In this document: positions 53,246 through 62,837 of the stretch, piece after piece
How the letters are laid out: each line of letters starts with the position of its first letter
How positions within the stretch are numbered: position 1 is the stretch's first letter
NCBI RefSeq assembly: GCF_014195505.1
Contig: NZ_JACIBV010000001.1
Span: 1,426,001-1,490,000, forward strand
DNA: 64,000 bases
Direction of reading: 5' to 3'
Source of the DNA: Nonomuraea dietziae
GTDB taxonomy: Bacteria > Actinomycetota > Actinomycetes > Streptosporangiales > Streptosporangiaceae
Translations under genes and position numbers: made by a program
The notes under the pieces: model-generated
Databases searched by the model: none
Seen by the model: only the letters and a program-made list of their open reading frames with translations
Told to the model about the DNA's origin: nothing

Positions 53246-56200
53246 TTGCCCCACTCCCCCGCCCCAGGACCCGAGACGCCCGACCCCGGCCGGGTGCGGG
53301 ATCGGCGGGACTTCGCCCGCGAGCTCTCGCTGCTGCGCGAGCAGGCGGGCCTGACGGTCCGGCAGGTGGCGGCGAAGGCCGGCGGCCAGGGCGCGCACAG
53401 CACCGTCGGCGACTGGTTCTCCGGCCGGGGCCTTCCCTCCGCGGCGTCGCGCGACCTGCTGGCGCGGGTGCTGAAGGCGTGCGGGGTCGCCGAAGGCGAG
53501 CCGCTGGAGGAGTGGATGCGCGCCTGGCTCAGGACGCGGCGTTCACCGGGACGCCAGTCGGTCGGACCGGAGCCGTATCGGGGCCTGGCGACCTTCCAGG
53601 TCGATGACGCCGGGTGGTTCTTCGGAAGGCGCGAGCTGACCGCCCGGCTGGTCGCCCGTCTGGCCGGGCTGCGGGAGGCGGGCGGAGGCCTGCAGGTCGT
53701 GGTGGGGCCGTCGGGGTCCGGCAAGTCGTCCCTGCTGCGCGCCGGCCTGATCGCGGCGCTGCGCGCGGGCGAGCTGCCCGGCGCGGAGGACTGGCCCGTG
53801 GCGCTCTGCGTCCCCGGCGCGCGTCCGGTGGACGAACTGGCCGCCAGGCTGGCGGCGCTCACCGGCACCCCGCAGGAGGAGGTCGCCGCAGCGATCCGGA
53901 CGGATCCCCTGCGCTGCCGCGCCCACGCGCGCGAAGCCGCCGCGTCCGGCGCTCCCCTCGTCCTCGTGGTCGACCAGTTCGAGGAGGTGTTCACCATGTG
54001 CGGCGACGAGGACGAGCGGCGGGCCCTCGTCGACGCGCTGTGCGCTCTGGCCTCGGGCGGGGCGCTGGTGGTCCTCGGGCTGCGGGCCGACTTCTACGCC
54101 CCCGTGCTGCGCTACCCCGAGCTGGTCGCCGCGGTGCAGGAGGGGCAGCTGGCCGTCGGGCCCATGAACGAGGCGGAGCTGCGCGAGGCGATCACGGAAC
54201 CCGCGCGGATGGCGAAGATCGACATCGAGGACGGGCTCGTCGAGCTGCTGGTCAAGGAGGTCGCCCCCCGCGGCGGGGGCGAGGCCGCCCACAGCGCGGG
54301 CGTGCTGCCGCTGCTGTCCCACGTGTTGTACGCCGCATGGCGGCAGGGGCGCGGAAGGAGTCTCACCGTCGCCGGATATCACGAGGTCGGCGGCCTCGAC
54401 GGCGCCGTGGCGGCCAGCGCGAGCGAGGTCTACGACGGGCTGACCGAACCTGGGCGCGAGCTGGCGCGCCGCCTTCTGCTCGATCTGGTGCACGTCGCCC
54501 CCGACACCGCCGACACCCGCCGCCGGGTCGCCACCGCCGAACTGCTGGCCGGCTACGGCGACGCGCGGGCGGCCGAGGCGGAGGACGTGCTCGATCGCTT
54601 CATCGCGCAGCGCCTCGTCACCGCCGACACCGACAGCGTCGAGATCAGCCATGAGGCCCTGCTCACGGCATGGCCGGCGCTGCGGGCATGGCTGAGCGTC
54701 GACCGCGCAGGCCTCCTCGCCGGCCGTCAGCTGGCCGCCACCGCCGCCGCGTGGCAACGTGACCACCGCGACCCCGACGCTCTCTACCGCGGCGCCCGCC
54801 TGCTGGCGGCCCAGGAGTGGGCCGCCGGCCGTGACCTGCCGCCGCCGGTGCGCGCGTTCCTGGACGCCAGCGCGCACCACGCCCGGCGCCGCACGCGGCG
54901 CATGTACCAGACGATCGTCGCCCTGGGCGTCCTGCTCGCCATCGCCCTCGGGGCCTCCGGCTTCGCCTTCCACGCCCAGCGAACGGCCACCGGGCAACGC
55001 GATGCGGCGCTGTCACTCAAGCTGAGCGCCGAGACCGGGGCGCTGCGGACCACCGACCCGGCGCTGGCCGCCCAGCTCAGCCTGGCCGCCTACCGCCTCG
55101 TCCCCGGCCCTGAGGCGCGCGGCAGCCTGCTCAGCGCCCTGGCCGGTCCCTACGCGACCCGGCTGAACGGTCACACCAACGCCGTCTACGCCGCCGCGTT
55201 CAGCCCTGACGGGCGGCTGCTCGCCACCGGCAGCACCGATCGGACGCTGCGCCTGTGGGACATGGCCGACCCCCGCCGCCCCGCCGTCCTGGCCACGATC
55301 GGCGACAGCACGGGGGGCGTCCTTTCCGTGGCGTTCAGCCCCGACAGCAGGGTGCTGGCGACCGGCGGAGAGGATGACACGGCGCGCCTGTGGGACCTCA
55401 CCGTCCCGGGGCGGCCCCGGCAGGCGGCCACCCTGCCCGGCCACACCGGCGATGTCCGGCGGGTGGCGTTCGGCTCCGACGGGCGGACGCTCGTCACGGC
55501 CGGCCACGACCGGCTGGTGCGGTTGTGGGACGTCGCGGACCCGAACCGTCCTGAACCGCTGGCCGAACTGGACGGAGGGCAGGACGCCTCGCCCACGGTC
55601 GCGCTCGGCCCGCGCGGGCGCACGCTGGCCACCGCCGGGTCCGACGGCCTCATACGCCTGTGGGACCTCACCGACAGGCGGCGCCCCGTCGCGCTTCCCA
55701 CGCTCCGCGGCCACACCGGCCCCGTCCTGTCAGCCGTCTTCAGCCCCGACGGCCGCACCCTGGCCACCGGGAGCTTCGACGACACCCTGCGCGTGTGGGA
55801 CGTCGCAGACCCACGGCGCCCGAAACCGCTCGCCACGCTCACCGAGGAGGGCGGCGGGATCGCCGCGGCGGCCTTCAGCCCCGACGGCCGGACCCTGGCC
55901 ACCGGCGGCTACGACTTCACCGTCCGGTTGTGGGATGTCACCGACGTGCGCGACGCCGGGGATCCGATCGTGCTGCGCGGACACGCCGACACCGTCTTCG
56001 CGGTGGCGTTCGGCCCGGACGGCCGCACGCTGGTCTCCGCCGCCAGGGACGCCACCGCCCGGCTCTGGGACGTCCCTGGCCCGCTGCTCGGCGGGAACAG
56101 TGGCACGGTGTACGCCGTGGGGTTCAGCCCGGACGGCCGTACCCTCGCCACCGGCAGCCACCGGACGGCGCGGCTGTGGGACGTCGGCGTCCCCGGCGAG

Positions 56201-57103
56201 CCCAGGCCGCTGGCCGACCTGCCGGGCCACACCGACGGCGTCGTCGGGCTGGCGTTCGGACCCGGCGGCAGGACGCTGGCCAGCGCGAGCCTCGACCGGA
56301 CGGTGCGGCTGTGGGACGTCGGCGGGCCGGGCAGGCCCGCACCGCTGTCCACGTTGACCGGCCATGCGGACAACGTCTACTCCGTGGCGTTCACCTCTGA
56401 CGGCGACACGCTCGCCACCGCCGGAGCCGACAGGACGGTGCGGCTCTGGGACGTCACCGACCCCCGCCGCCCGCTCCCCCTCGCCACACTGACCGGCCAT
56501 GCGGACACCGTCTACTCCGTGGCGTTCGCCCCTGACGGCGACACGCTCGCCACCGCCGGAGCCGACAGGACGGTGCGGCTGTGGAACGTCACCGATCCCC
56601 GCGGTCCTCTTCCGCTCGCCACCCTGACGGGCCATTCCAACGCCGTCAACAACGTGACGTTCGCTCCCCGGGGAGACATCCTGGCCTCCGCCGGCTTCGA
56701 CGGCACGGCGCGGCTGTGGAAGGTCACCGACCCCCGCCGTCCCCTCCCCCTCGCCACCCTGACCGGCCACACCAACGCCGTCGCCGACCTCTCGTTCGCC
56801 CCGGACGGCCGGACGCTCGCCTCTGGCAGCTTCGACGGCACCGTACGGCTGTGGCAGGTCGCGGGCCCCCGCCCGACGGGCGCCCCGGCCGTGCTGAGCG
56901 GTCACACCGACCGCGTCTACGCGGTGGCGTTCGGCCAGGACGGCGCGCTCGCCTCGGGGAGCGTCGACGCCACGGTACGGCTGTGGGACACCGACCCCGA
57001 GCGTGTCGCCGGGCGGGTCTGCGCGCTCGCCCACCCCAGGATCACCCGGGAGCAGTGGGCCAGGCACATTCCCGGCGTGCCCTACCGGCCGCCCTGCGGA
57101 TGA
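53246..57103 (+). CDS. HTH-STAND NTPase-WD40 protein
   Basis: 1,285 residues from TTG 53246, with AAGGAG 7 nt upstream. Residues 20-90 form an Xre-like DNA-binding helix-turn-helix (ELSLLREQAGLTVRQVAAKA). The STAND (nSTAND1-type) NTPase follows: P-loop GPSGSGKSSLLRAGL near residue 153, Walker B LVLVVDQFEEVFT, and a winged-helix/helical region. A single transmembrane helix lies near 553-580 (MYQTIVALGVLLAIALGASG). From about 640 to 1,260 there are 13-14 WD40 repeats with the GHTxxVxxVAFSPDGxTLATG signature. STAND ATPases act as regulated switches in signalling, cell death or phage defence; no effector domain other than the HTH is seen. The blades at 56340-56590 are nearly identical, suggesting recent duplication. 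Confidence 0.93.
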   Translation: MPHSPAPGPETPDPGRVRDRRDFARELSLLREQAGLTVRQVAAKAGGQGAHSTVGDWFSGRGLPSAASRDLLARVLKACGVAEGEPLEEWMRAWLRTRRSPGRQSVGPEPYRGLATFQVDDAGWFFGRRELTARLVARLAGLREAGGGLQVVVGPSGSGKSSLLRAGLIAALRAGELPGAEDWPVALCVPGARPVDELAARLAALTGTPQEEVAAAIRTDPLRCRAHAREAAASGAPLVLVVDQFEEVFTMCGDEDERRALVDALCALASGGALVVLGLRADFYAPVLRYPELVAAVQEGQLAVGPMNEAELREAITEPARMAKIDIEDGLVELLVKEVAPRGGGEAAHSAGVLPLLSHVLYAAWRQGRGRSLTVAGYHEVGGLDGAVAASASEVYDGLTEPGRELARRLLLDLVHVAPDTADTRRRVATAELLAGYGDARAAEAEDVLDRFIAQRLVTADTDSVEISHEALLTAWPALRAWLSVDRAGLLAGRQLAATAAAWQRDHRDPDALYRGARLLAAQEWAAGRDLPPPVRAFLDASAHHARRRTRRMYQTIVALGVLLAIALGASGFAFHAQRTATGQRDAALSLKLSAETGALRTTDPALAAQLSLAAYRLVPGPEARGSLLSALAGPYATRLNGHTNAVYAAAFSPDGRLLATGSTDRTLRLWDMADPRRPAVLATIGDSTGGVLSVAFSPDSRVLATGGEDDTARLWDLTVPGRPRQAATLPGHTGDVRRVAFGSDGRTLVTAGHDRLVRLWDVADPNRPEPLAELDGGQDASPTVALGPRGRTLATAGSDGLIRLWDLTDRRRPVALPTLRGHTGPVLSAVFSPDGRTLATGSFDDTLRVWDVADPRRPKPLATLTEEGGGIAAAAFSPDGRTLATGGYDFTVRLWDVTDVRDAGDPIVLRGHADTVFAVAFGPDGRTLVSAARDATARLWDVPGPLLGGNSGTVYAVGFSPDGRTLATGSHRTARLWDVGVPGEPRPLADLPGHTDGVVGLAFGPGGRTLASASLDRTVRLWDVGGPGRPAPLSTLTGHADNVYSVAFTSDGDTLATAGADRTVRLWDVTDPRRPLPLATLTGHADTVYSVAFAPDGDTLATAGADRTVRLWNVTDPRGPLPLATLTGHSNAVNNVTFAPRGDILASAGFDGTARLWKVTDPRRPLPLATLTGHTNAVADLSFAPDGRTLASGSFDGTVRLWQVAGPRPTGAPAVLSGHTDRVYAVAFGQDGALASGSVDATVRLWDTDPERVAGRVCALAHPRITREQWARHIPGVPYRPPCG

Positions 57104-57214
57104 CGGGCCCCGCGTATCTCCGGCCCGGCCATGACCCAGCCGTTGCCTGTGGTCTCGCTTGGCATCGGAACAGGCCGGGCATCGGGGACGCAGATCGAGA
57201 GAATGGGGGTTCGC

Positions 57215-57622
57215 ATGCTGGGCGATCTTCTGGGACAGCATCAGGGGCAGATCACGGGAAGGCGGGTCCTGCCCTTCGAGGAGGGGGGCACGCCGGCCGT
57301 CGAGGTCACGTACGAGGCCAAGGGCCGGCTCCTCGCTGCCGACATCACAGAAACGGGCACCTACGTGGCCATGCCGCGTCCCGGCGGGACGTTGGCCGGC
57401 GAGGGGCAGGGTGTCCTGATGACCGCGGACGGCGACATGGTCACCTGGAAGGGGCAGGGCGTCGGCCGCTTCATGGAAGGGGGCAGGACCGTCTGGCGGG
57501 GCGCGATCTTCTACCGCACGGACTCCCAGCGCCTCGTCCAGGTCAACGGCGCCATCGGCCTCTTCGAGTACGAAGTGGACGACAGCGGGAAGACCAGCGC
57601 CCAGGTATGGGAATGGAAATAG
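57215..57622 (+). CDS. Small conserved protein of unknown function
   Basis: 135 residues from ATG 57215 (GGGGG 6 nt upstream); ATG 57203 is an alternative. Start LGDLLGQHQGQITGRRVLP, then YEAKGRLLAADITETGTYVA and GEGQGVLMTADGDMVTWKGQGVGR, ending VWEWK. This is a recurring bacterial/archaeal family with no known role. No membrane segment is present. Confidence 0.7.
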   Translation: MLGDLLGQHQGQITGRRVLPFEEGGTPAVEVTYEAKGRLLAADITETGTYVAMPRPGGTLAGEGQGVLMTADGDMVTWKGQGVGRFMEGGRTVWRGAIFYRTDSQRLVQVNGAIGLFEYEVDDSGKTSAQVWEWK

Positions 57623-57636
57623 CGACACCACGAGGG

Positions 57637-57659
57637 CCGGTCGCCGTGACGGCGACCGG
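57637..57659. terminator. Hairpin terminator between convergent genes
   Basis: CCGGTCGCCG-tga-CGGCGACCGG is a perfect 10-bp stem starting 14 nt after the small conserved gene. Confidence 0.75.
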
Positions 57660-57823
57660 TCTCGGTCGTGGCCTGCAGCAGGTCCGAGATCCTTCGCCTG
57701 CCACATCGGTGTGGCCCGGACCGGACGGCACACGGGCTCTGCCACAGGTGGTGGCCGGCGCGACAACGACGTGGCGGCCGCTGCACCACGCGCGCTCGCC
57801 CGCGTGCGAGCGCGCCGAGGTGG

Positions 57824-59755
57824 TCACACAGCAGGCGTGCTCAGCCAGCGATCGAACCACGCGCGGGTACGCCGCAGCACGTCGAGTTGGTGGTTGCGTT
57901 CCAGGATCGAGTGGCCTTCCCTCGGGTAGACGACGAACTCGTGCTCGACCCCGAAGCGCCGTAGCGCACGATGGAAGTACGTGGACTGGCCGACGGGCAC
58001 ATTCGTATCGTCCTCACCGTGCAGGATCAGCACCGGAGTGCTGATCTTCGAGGCGTAGGAGATGGGGCTGAGCTGGTCGTGGCGGTGCGGGCCGGCCGCC
58101 TCCCAGCCGCAACTGCCGCCGAGCCCCGCGTCCCAGATGCCCCACTCGCCCGTGGCGACGAGCATTCCCCAGTGGCTGATGCCCGCGCCCATCACCGCGG
58201 CCTTGAACCGGCTCGTCTGCCCGACGGCCCAGGCGGCCATGAACCCGCCGTGGCTCCACCCGCCGATCCCGAGCCGGTCAGGGTCGGCGATGCCGTCGGC
58301 GATCAGCAGGTCGATGCCGCTGGTGATGTCCGTCCACTCCTGCGTGCCGACCGCTCCCGCGACGGCCGCCGCGAAGGCGTGCCCGTGGCCCTCGCCGCCT
58401 CGCGGATTGGGCAGGAAGATCGCGTATCCCGCGGTCGCGAGCCACTGCGCCGACGGGCTCGTGCCGAGCAGGAACTGGTCGGCGTACCTGGCGTACGGGC
58501 CGCCATGCACCAGCGTGATGAGCGGAAACGGGCCGTCCTCGCGACTCCTGCCGACGGGCAGGATCAGCAACCCGTCGAGGTCGAGCCCGTCGCGCGCGTG
58601 GTAGGAGAGGCGTTCCTGCGTTCCCCACCTGATCTCGCGCAACTCAGGCCTGGTGTCGCTGAGCCGGGCGAGCCGACCGGCGGGCGGGCCCGCGTGGACG
58701 TTCCTCGGCTCGTAGGCCGTGCTCGCCAGTACGGCGACGGCCTCGCCCGAGCGGCCGGCCGTCAGGGAGGCCGCATAGCCCTTCAGGCGCGACATCGGCT
58801 GGAATCGCCGGGTGCCGGGATCGAGCCGGTGGATCGCGGTGTCGAGCCCGTCGGCGAACAGCGCCAGCGGCGGCCCGTCCGCGACCTGGGCCAGGCCGGA
58901 GGGGCACATGGCCATGCCGCTGGTCAGGTTGTGATGTTCCTGGGCGGCGTCGTTCTCGGGCACCGCCAGGTCGAAGACGGCGCGGCCCCCGACCGGGCCG
59001 GGCGGGGTCGTCGCCAGGTAGCACAGGTGCCAGCTGCCGTCCGTGCTCCACCAGGTCGGCGAGGAGGCCTCCAGCGCGCCCTGGCCGAGATTCTGGATCT
59101 TCATGGTCTCCGGGTCGACCACGTGCAGCTCGAAGGTAGGGCTGACGGGGTCGAGTTCCGGGGTGGGCCGGCTGAGCACCGCGAGCGGCCCGCCGTCCGG
59201 GCGCTGCGTCACTTCGACGACGTGCCTGTCGCCGAGTCCGTCCACCACGCGCGACCGGCCGGTGTCCAGCTCGAGCAGCCGTAACCGGCCGTAGGGCACC
59301 TGCTGTCCCCACACCTTGGCGTCGTCGCGCTCGGCCTTCCTGCGCTCGTCCTCGTCGCTCGGCGGGTCCTCGGCCATCACCGCGACCCGCCGGCCGTCGG
59401 CAAGCGGAAGATGGTCACGGATTCCGCTCCGCCAGGTGGTCAGCGCCCGCGCCTGCCCGCCGTCGACCGGGATCCGGTGCAGCTGGGCGGTGCCTCGCGT
59501 CAGCCGATCGGATTCGAAGAAGAGCGAGGCCGAGTCCGGCGCCCAGCGGGGGTTGGAGTCTCTTGCCCTGCCCTCGGTCAGTTTCCTGGGCGGTGAGCTC
59601 CCGTCCGTGGCGGCGACCCAGAGGGCGCTGCTCGGATGCTGCTCTTCGCGCGTGATCGCGGCGACCGTGTAGGCGACCCAGCGGCCGTCGGGAGAGATCA
59701 CCGAATGCAGCGGCACGGCGCCGTCCACGATCAGCTGTGGCGTGAGCTCGTTCAT
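57824..59755 (-). CDS. S9-family peptidase (acylaminoacyl/dipeptidyl peptidase type)
   Basis: 643 residues. An N-terminal propeller (WVAYTVAAI..NPRWAPDSASLFF) precedes the alpha/beta-hydrolase peptidase domain. The catalytic Ser is in IGGWSHGGFMAAW, Asp in LHGEDDTNVP and His in YPREGHSILERNHQ. No signal peptide, so it is a cytoplasmic oligopeptidase. Confidence 0.9.
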   Translation of the reverse strand: MNELTPQLIVDGAVPLHSVISPDGRWVAYTVAAITREEQHPSSALWVAATDGSSPPRKLTEGRARDSNPRWAPDSASLFFESDRLTRGTAQLHRIPVDGGQARALTTWRSGIRDHLPLADGRRVAVMAEDPPSDEDERRKAERDDAKVWGQQVPYGRLRLLELDTGRSRVVDGLGDRHVVEVTQRPDGGPLAVLSRPTPELDPVSPTFELHVVDPETMKIQNLGQGALEASSPTWWSTDGSWHLCYLATTPPGPVGGRAVFDLAVPENDAAQEHHNLTSGMAMCPSGLAQVADGPPLALFADGLDTAIHRLDPGTRRFQPMSRLKGYAASLTAGRSGEAVAVLASTAYEPRNVHAGPPAGRLARLSDTRPELREIRWGTQERLSYHARDGLDLDGLLILPVGRSREDGPFPLITLVHGGPYARYADQFLLGTSPSAQWLATAGYAIFLPNPRGGEGHGHAFAAAVAGAVGTQEWTDITSGIDLLIADGIADPDRLGIGGWSHGGFMAAWAVGQTSRFKAAVMGAGISHWGMLVATGEWGIWDAGLGGSCGWEAAGPHRHDQLSPISYASKISTPVLILHGEDDTNVPVGQSTYFHRALRRFGVEHEFVVYPREGHSILERNHQLDVLRRTRAWFDRWLSTPAV

Positions 59756-59857
59756 CAGACTCCTCCGGCATCAAAGATGACGCCTTTCTTGGCATGGGTC
59801 CGTGGCAGTGGGCGCGTGCGATCTCCAGGGCGCAGCGGGCCGCAGGTCGTTCCGGCC

Positions 59858-60796
59858 TCAGCGGCTCACGGCGGTCTGCCGTTCAATACGCGACAGCTTC
59901 TCGGGATTGCGCACGTGGTAGGCGCCGGTGACGTAGCCGTTCTCCACTCGCACCGCCAGCACACCGTCGATCTCACCGTTGACTCGGACGAGCAGCCCCG
60001 GGCCGCCATTGATCTGCACCAGCTCGACCGACCTTTCCGCGTCGCGCTTCCACCAGCCGACGGCCAGCAAGCGAGCAACGTTGCCGGCCCCCACAACGGG
60101 CCGCAGCAGGGCATGTTTGACTCCGCCGCCGTCGCTCAGGGCGACGACGTCCGGCGCGAGGATGTCGAGCAGGCCCTGCAGTTCGCCGGTTTCGACCGCT
60201 CGTTGGAAAGCCTGGAGGGCGGCTCGATGCTCGGCCGGCGAGCCGGTGCCGCGTGGCCGGCGCGCGGCCACGTGTGCCCGAGCCCGATAGGCGATCTGAC
60301 GGACCGCGGCCGGGCTCTTGTCGACGGCCTCGGCGATCTCGTCGTAATCCAGATCGAAGACCTCGCGCAGCACGAACACCGCCCGCTCAATCGGCTGGAG
60401 CGTCTCCAGCACCAGCAGCATCGCCATCGAGACGCTGTCGGCCAACTCCACGTCCTCGGCCACGTCAGGCGCGGTCAGCAACGGCTCGGGCAGCCACGGT
60501 CCGACGTAGGACTCCTTACGCCGGCCGAGCGCACGCAGCCGGTCCAGCGCCTGCCGTGTGACGATCCGCACCAGGTAGGCACGCTCCTCCCGCACGGTGT
60601 CAAGGTCGACGTCGACCCATCGCAGCCAGGTCTCCTGAAGGATGTCTTCGGCGTCGGCGGCCGAACCGAGCATCTCGTAGGCGACGGTGAACAGCAGGTT
60701 GCGATGGGCGACGAACGCCTCGGTAGCGGAGTCGACGCGATCGGCACGGTCGAGCGGTCCCGGTGTGTCCGTCGTTCGCTCGCTGCGCTCGCTCAT
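59858..60796 (-). CDS. SigJ-type ECF sigma factor
   Basis: 312 residues from ATG 60796. Region 2 is FTVAYEMLGSAADAEDILQE and region 4 is QPIERAVFVLREVFDLDYDE with IAEAVDKSPAAVRQIAYRAR. The C-terminal about 120 residues are a SnoaL-like domain (FQRAVETGELQGLLDILAPD onward), typical of the SigJ/ECF41 group, where it modulates activity. ECF41 factors are usually beside the carboxymuconolactone-decarboxylase/oxidoreductase genes they control, matching the divergent genes here. Confidence 0.93.
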   Translation of the reverse strand: MSERSERTTDTPGPLDRADRVDSATEAFVAHRNLLFTVAYEMLGSAADAEDILQETWLRWVDVDLDTVREERAYLVRIVTRQALDRLRALGRRKESYVGPWLPEPLLTAPDVAEDVELADSVSMAMLLVLETLQPIERAVFVLREVFDLDYDEIAEAVDKSPAAVRQIAYRARAHVAARRPRGTGSPAEHRAALQAFQRAVETGELQGLLDILAPDVVALSDGGGVKHALLRPVVGAGNVARLLAVGWWKRDAERSVELVQINGGPGLLVRVNGEIDGVLAVRVENGYVTGAYHVRNPEKLSRIERQTAVSR

Positions 60797-61010
60797 GCCT
60801 GGCTCCTGCCTGTCCGCACTTAGCTCTACCACACGCACGAGACGCCGTTTCCGACCGTTTTGTAACACCTGCGATCGGTGGTCCACGTCACACGACAGCG
60901 CTGTTACGGGGGGCGGGTGGCCGGCGTCTCGTGTTCGTCAGGACGCCGCGCGAACGATCCGTACGGCAGGCAACGCCACGAGTCGAGTTTTGAGAAGGAA
61001 AGCCCTCGCC

Positions 61011-61508
61011 ATGTCCACACCCACGACGACCGACCTCCGGTCGCGCATGCCCAACCCCCTCCCGTTCGTCCCCGAGATGGCGATAGTCGCCGAAGGCCTG
61101 CACAAGGTCATGAAGAACGGCTCGATTCCGCAGGTCACCATCCACCTGCTGCAGCTGCGCGCCGGGCAGATGCTCGGCAGCACGTACTTCACCATCAGGG
61201 AAACCGGCAACCTCCGCCAGGCCGGCGAATCAGAGGAGCGCATCACCGCCGTGGCGACCTGGCGGGACGCCACCTACTTCACCGACGCCGAACGGGTCGC
61301 ACTGGAGCTGGTGGAGGCCGTCCTGTCCCCCAACCCGTCCGGGGAGCGCGTCCCGGACGAGCTGTACGCCAAAGCGTCCGCGCACTACGACGACAAGGCA
61401 CTCTGGACGCTCATCATGGCGATCGCCCACATCGGCTTCTTCACCCCCGCCGCTCTCATCGCCAAGCCGATCCCCGGCATGCCGCCCGGCCAGAACTACA
61501 GCGAGTAA
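61011..61508 (+). CDS. AhpD/carboxymuconolactone-decarboxylase-like protein lacking the cysteines
   Basis: 165 residues. The helical fold is recognisable (LRAGQMLGSTYFTIRETGNL and ERITAVATWRDATYFTDAER, then ELYAKASAHYDDKALWTLIM). In AhpD-like proteins the helix after LRAxQ carries a CxxC pair; here the stretch GSTYFTI has Ser and Phe instead, so thiol peroxidase chemistry is lost. It is divergent from the SigJ-type factor, a typical target of it. Confidence 0.8.
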   Translation: MSTPTTTDLRSRMPNPLPFVPEMAIVAEGLHKVMKNGSIPQVTIHLLQLRAGQMLGSTYFTIRETGNLRQAGESEERITAVATWRDATYFTDAERVALELVEAVLSPNPSGERVPDELYAKASAHYDDKALWTLIMAIAHIGFFTPAALIAKPIPGMPPGQNYSE

Positions 61509-61522
61509 CACGGAACAGGCTC

Positions 61523-61554
61523 GGGGTGAGGACACGCCGAGCGTTCCTCACCCC
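61523..61554 (+). terminator. Hairpin terminator
   Basis: GGGGTGAGGA and TCCTCACCCC form a perfect 10-bp stem with a 12-nt loop, 14 nt after the AhpD-like stop. Confidence 0.75.
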
Positions 61555-61684
61555 TGAGGTGCGGCTGGTGGCAGCATCACGCCCTGCCCGTTCGACGAGA
61601 CGTCTCCACGAACGGCGAGTTCGGCGCATCGCCCCGTCGTCGTACCACTAGAACACCATTCGGCACCCAAGAAAGGCATGGAAC

Positions 61685-62452
61685 ATGAGCATCCGTAAGG
61701 TCGCGGTGGCAGGAGCAACCGGGCGGCTGGGACGTCACGTCGTCGACGTCCTCTCTGAACGGGGGCACCAGGTCGTTCCGATGTCCCGAGCCACCGGCGT
61801 GGACATCATCACCGCTGAGGGCCTCGCGGAGGCCCTCAGCGGGGTCGACGTCATCATCGACGTCGCGTCGTGGCACTCCTCCGACCAGCAGGCGGCGACG
61901 GAGTTCTTCCGCACGGCGACCCGCAACCTGTACGAGTTCGGCCAGGAGGCAGGAGTCGGCCAGATCGTCGCCGTGTCCATCATCGGCGCCGACAAGGCCA
62001 CCGCCGGTTTCATCGCGGCCCAGCAGGTGCACGAGGCGGCCAACCTGTCCGGCCCGCTGCCCGCCCGCCTCCTGCGGGCCGCGCAGTTCCACGAGTTCGT
62101 CGGTCAACTCCTGGACTGGCAGCAGGGCGACGTCGCCTACATCCCGGCCCTGCCCACCCAGCTCGTGGCCTGCCGTACCGTGGCCGAGGAACTGGTGGAC
62201 CTGGCCACCGACCCCGACGCGCCCGCCCAGCCCGCTCCCGGAACACCGATCCCCGAGATCGCCGGGCCCCGCAAGGAGATCATGGCCGAGGCGGCCACCC
62301 TCCTCGGCGCCCGCCGGGGCATCAAGGTCGTCGGCGTCGACGGCTCCGGCATGCCCGATGCCGAGACCGCCGCCAGCGGCGGGTTCCTGCCCAGCCCTCA
62401 CGCCAAGCTCGCCGGCCCCACCTTCCAGGAGTGGCTCGACACCCAACCCTGA
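61685..62452 (+). CDS. NmrA-like NAD(P)-binding oxidoreductase
   Basis: 255 residues. Start RKVAVAGATGRLGRHVVDVL gives a Rossmann motif GATGRLG; the active Tyr of classical SDRs is missing, as in the NmrA/atypical SDR group. Body segments VDVIIDVASWHSS and GQIVAVSIIGAD follow the fold. With the SigJ-type sigma factor and AhpD-like gene it forms an apparent ECF41 regulon, possibly redox-sensing. Confidence 0.85.
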   Translation: MSIRKVAVAGATGRLGRHVVDVLSERGHQVVPMSRATGVDIITAEGLAEALSGVDVIIDVASWHSSDQQAATEFFRTATRNLYEFGQEAGVGQIVAVSIIGADKATAGFIAAQQVHEAANLSGPLPARLLRAAQFHEFVGQLLDWQQGDVAYIPALPTQLVACRTVAEELVDLATDPDAPAQPAPGTPIPEIAGPRKEIMAEAATLLGARRGIKVVGVDGSGMPDAETAASGGFLPSPHAKLAGPTFQEWLDTQP

Positions 62453-62837
62453 CACGGTCGTCGGCACGACGCCGCACACCCCGCCCGGCACCTCGCTCCG
62501 GCCACCCCTCCCGCTACTGCGGAAAGCAGCCCTGCCGCCAAGCCGCCCACCGAGCCCGCCGCCGCGCCGCCGCCCACACGCCATGGTTGGGCGGCCGCCT
62601 GGCCGCCGACCTGGCCGCCGACCTGGCCGCCACGTTGCCCGTCATCCCGGCCGTAGTCGACGGCGAGGACCAGGCCGCCGAGGCCGAGCCGCCGAGGCCG
62701 AGCCGCCGGCCGGCTGGGAAGGCGAGCTCGGCGAGCCGGCCCACCGCCTGATCAGGCCCGCCGCTCGGGTCGGCGTCAACAGAGGAAAAGTAGCTCTACT
62801 CACAACCTTTACCGGCGATTCGCAGTCAAAGCAGAGC
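62453..62837. other. Intergenic region with possible decayed frame
   Basis: 385 bases. One plus frame reads YCGKQPCRQAAHRARRRAA, resembling zinc-finger tails of small actinobacterial proteins, and then a repeated LAADLAADLAATLP stretch. I see no start or full domain, so a remnant is possible but not shown. Confidence 0.3.

Noticed and set aside
60797-61010. Specific SigJ promoter in the divergent gap (GTCACA near 60891)
   Set aside because: A matching -10 element at correct spacing was not found, so no promoter was called.
62520-62751. Frame with YCGKQPCRQAAHRARRRAA as a zinc-finger gene
   Set aside because: No start codon with ribosome site, only a short similarity and the rest is low complexity; listed only as possible remnant.
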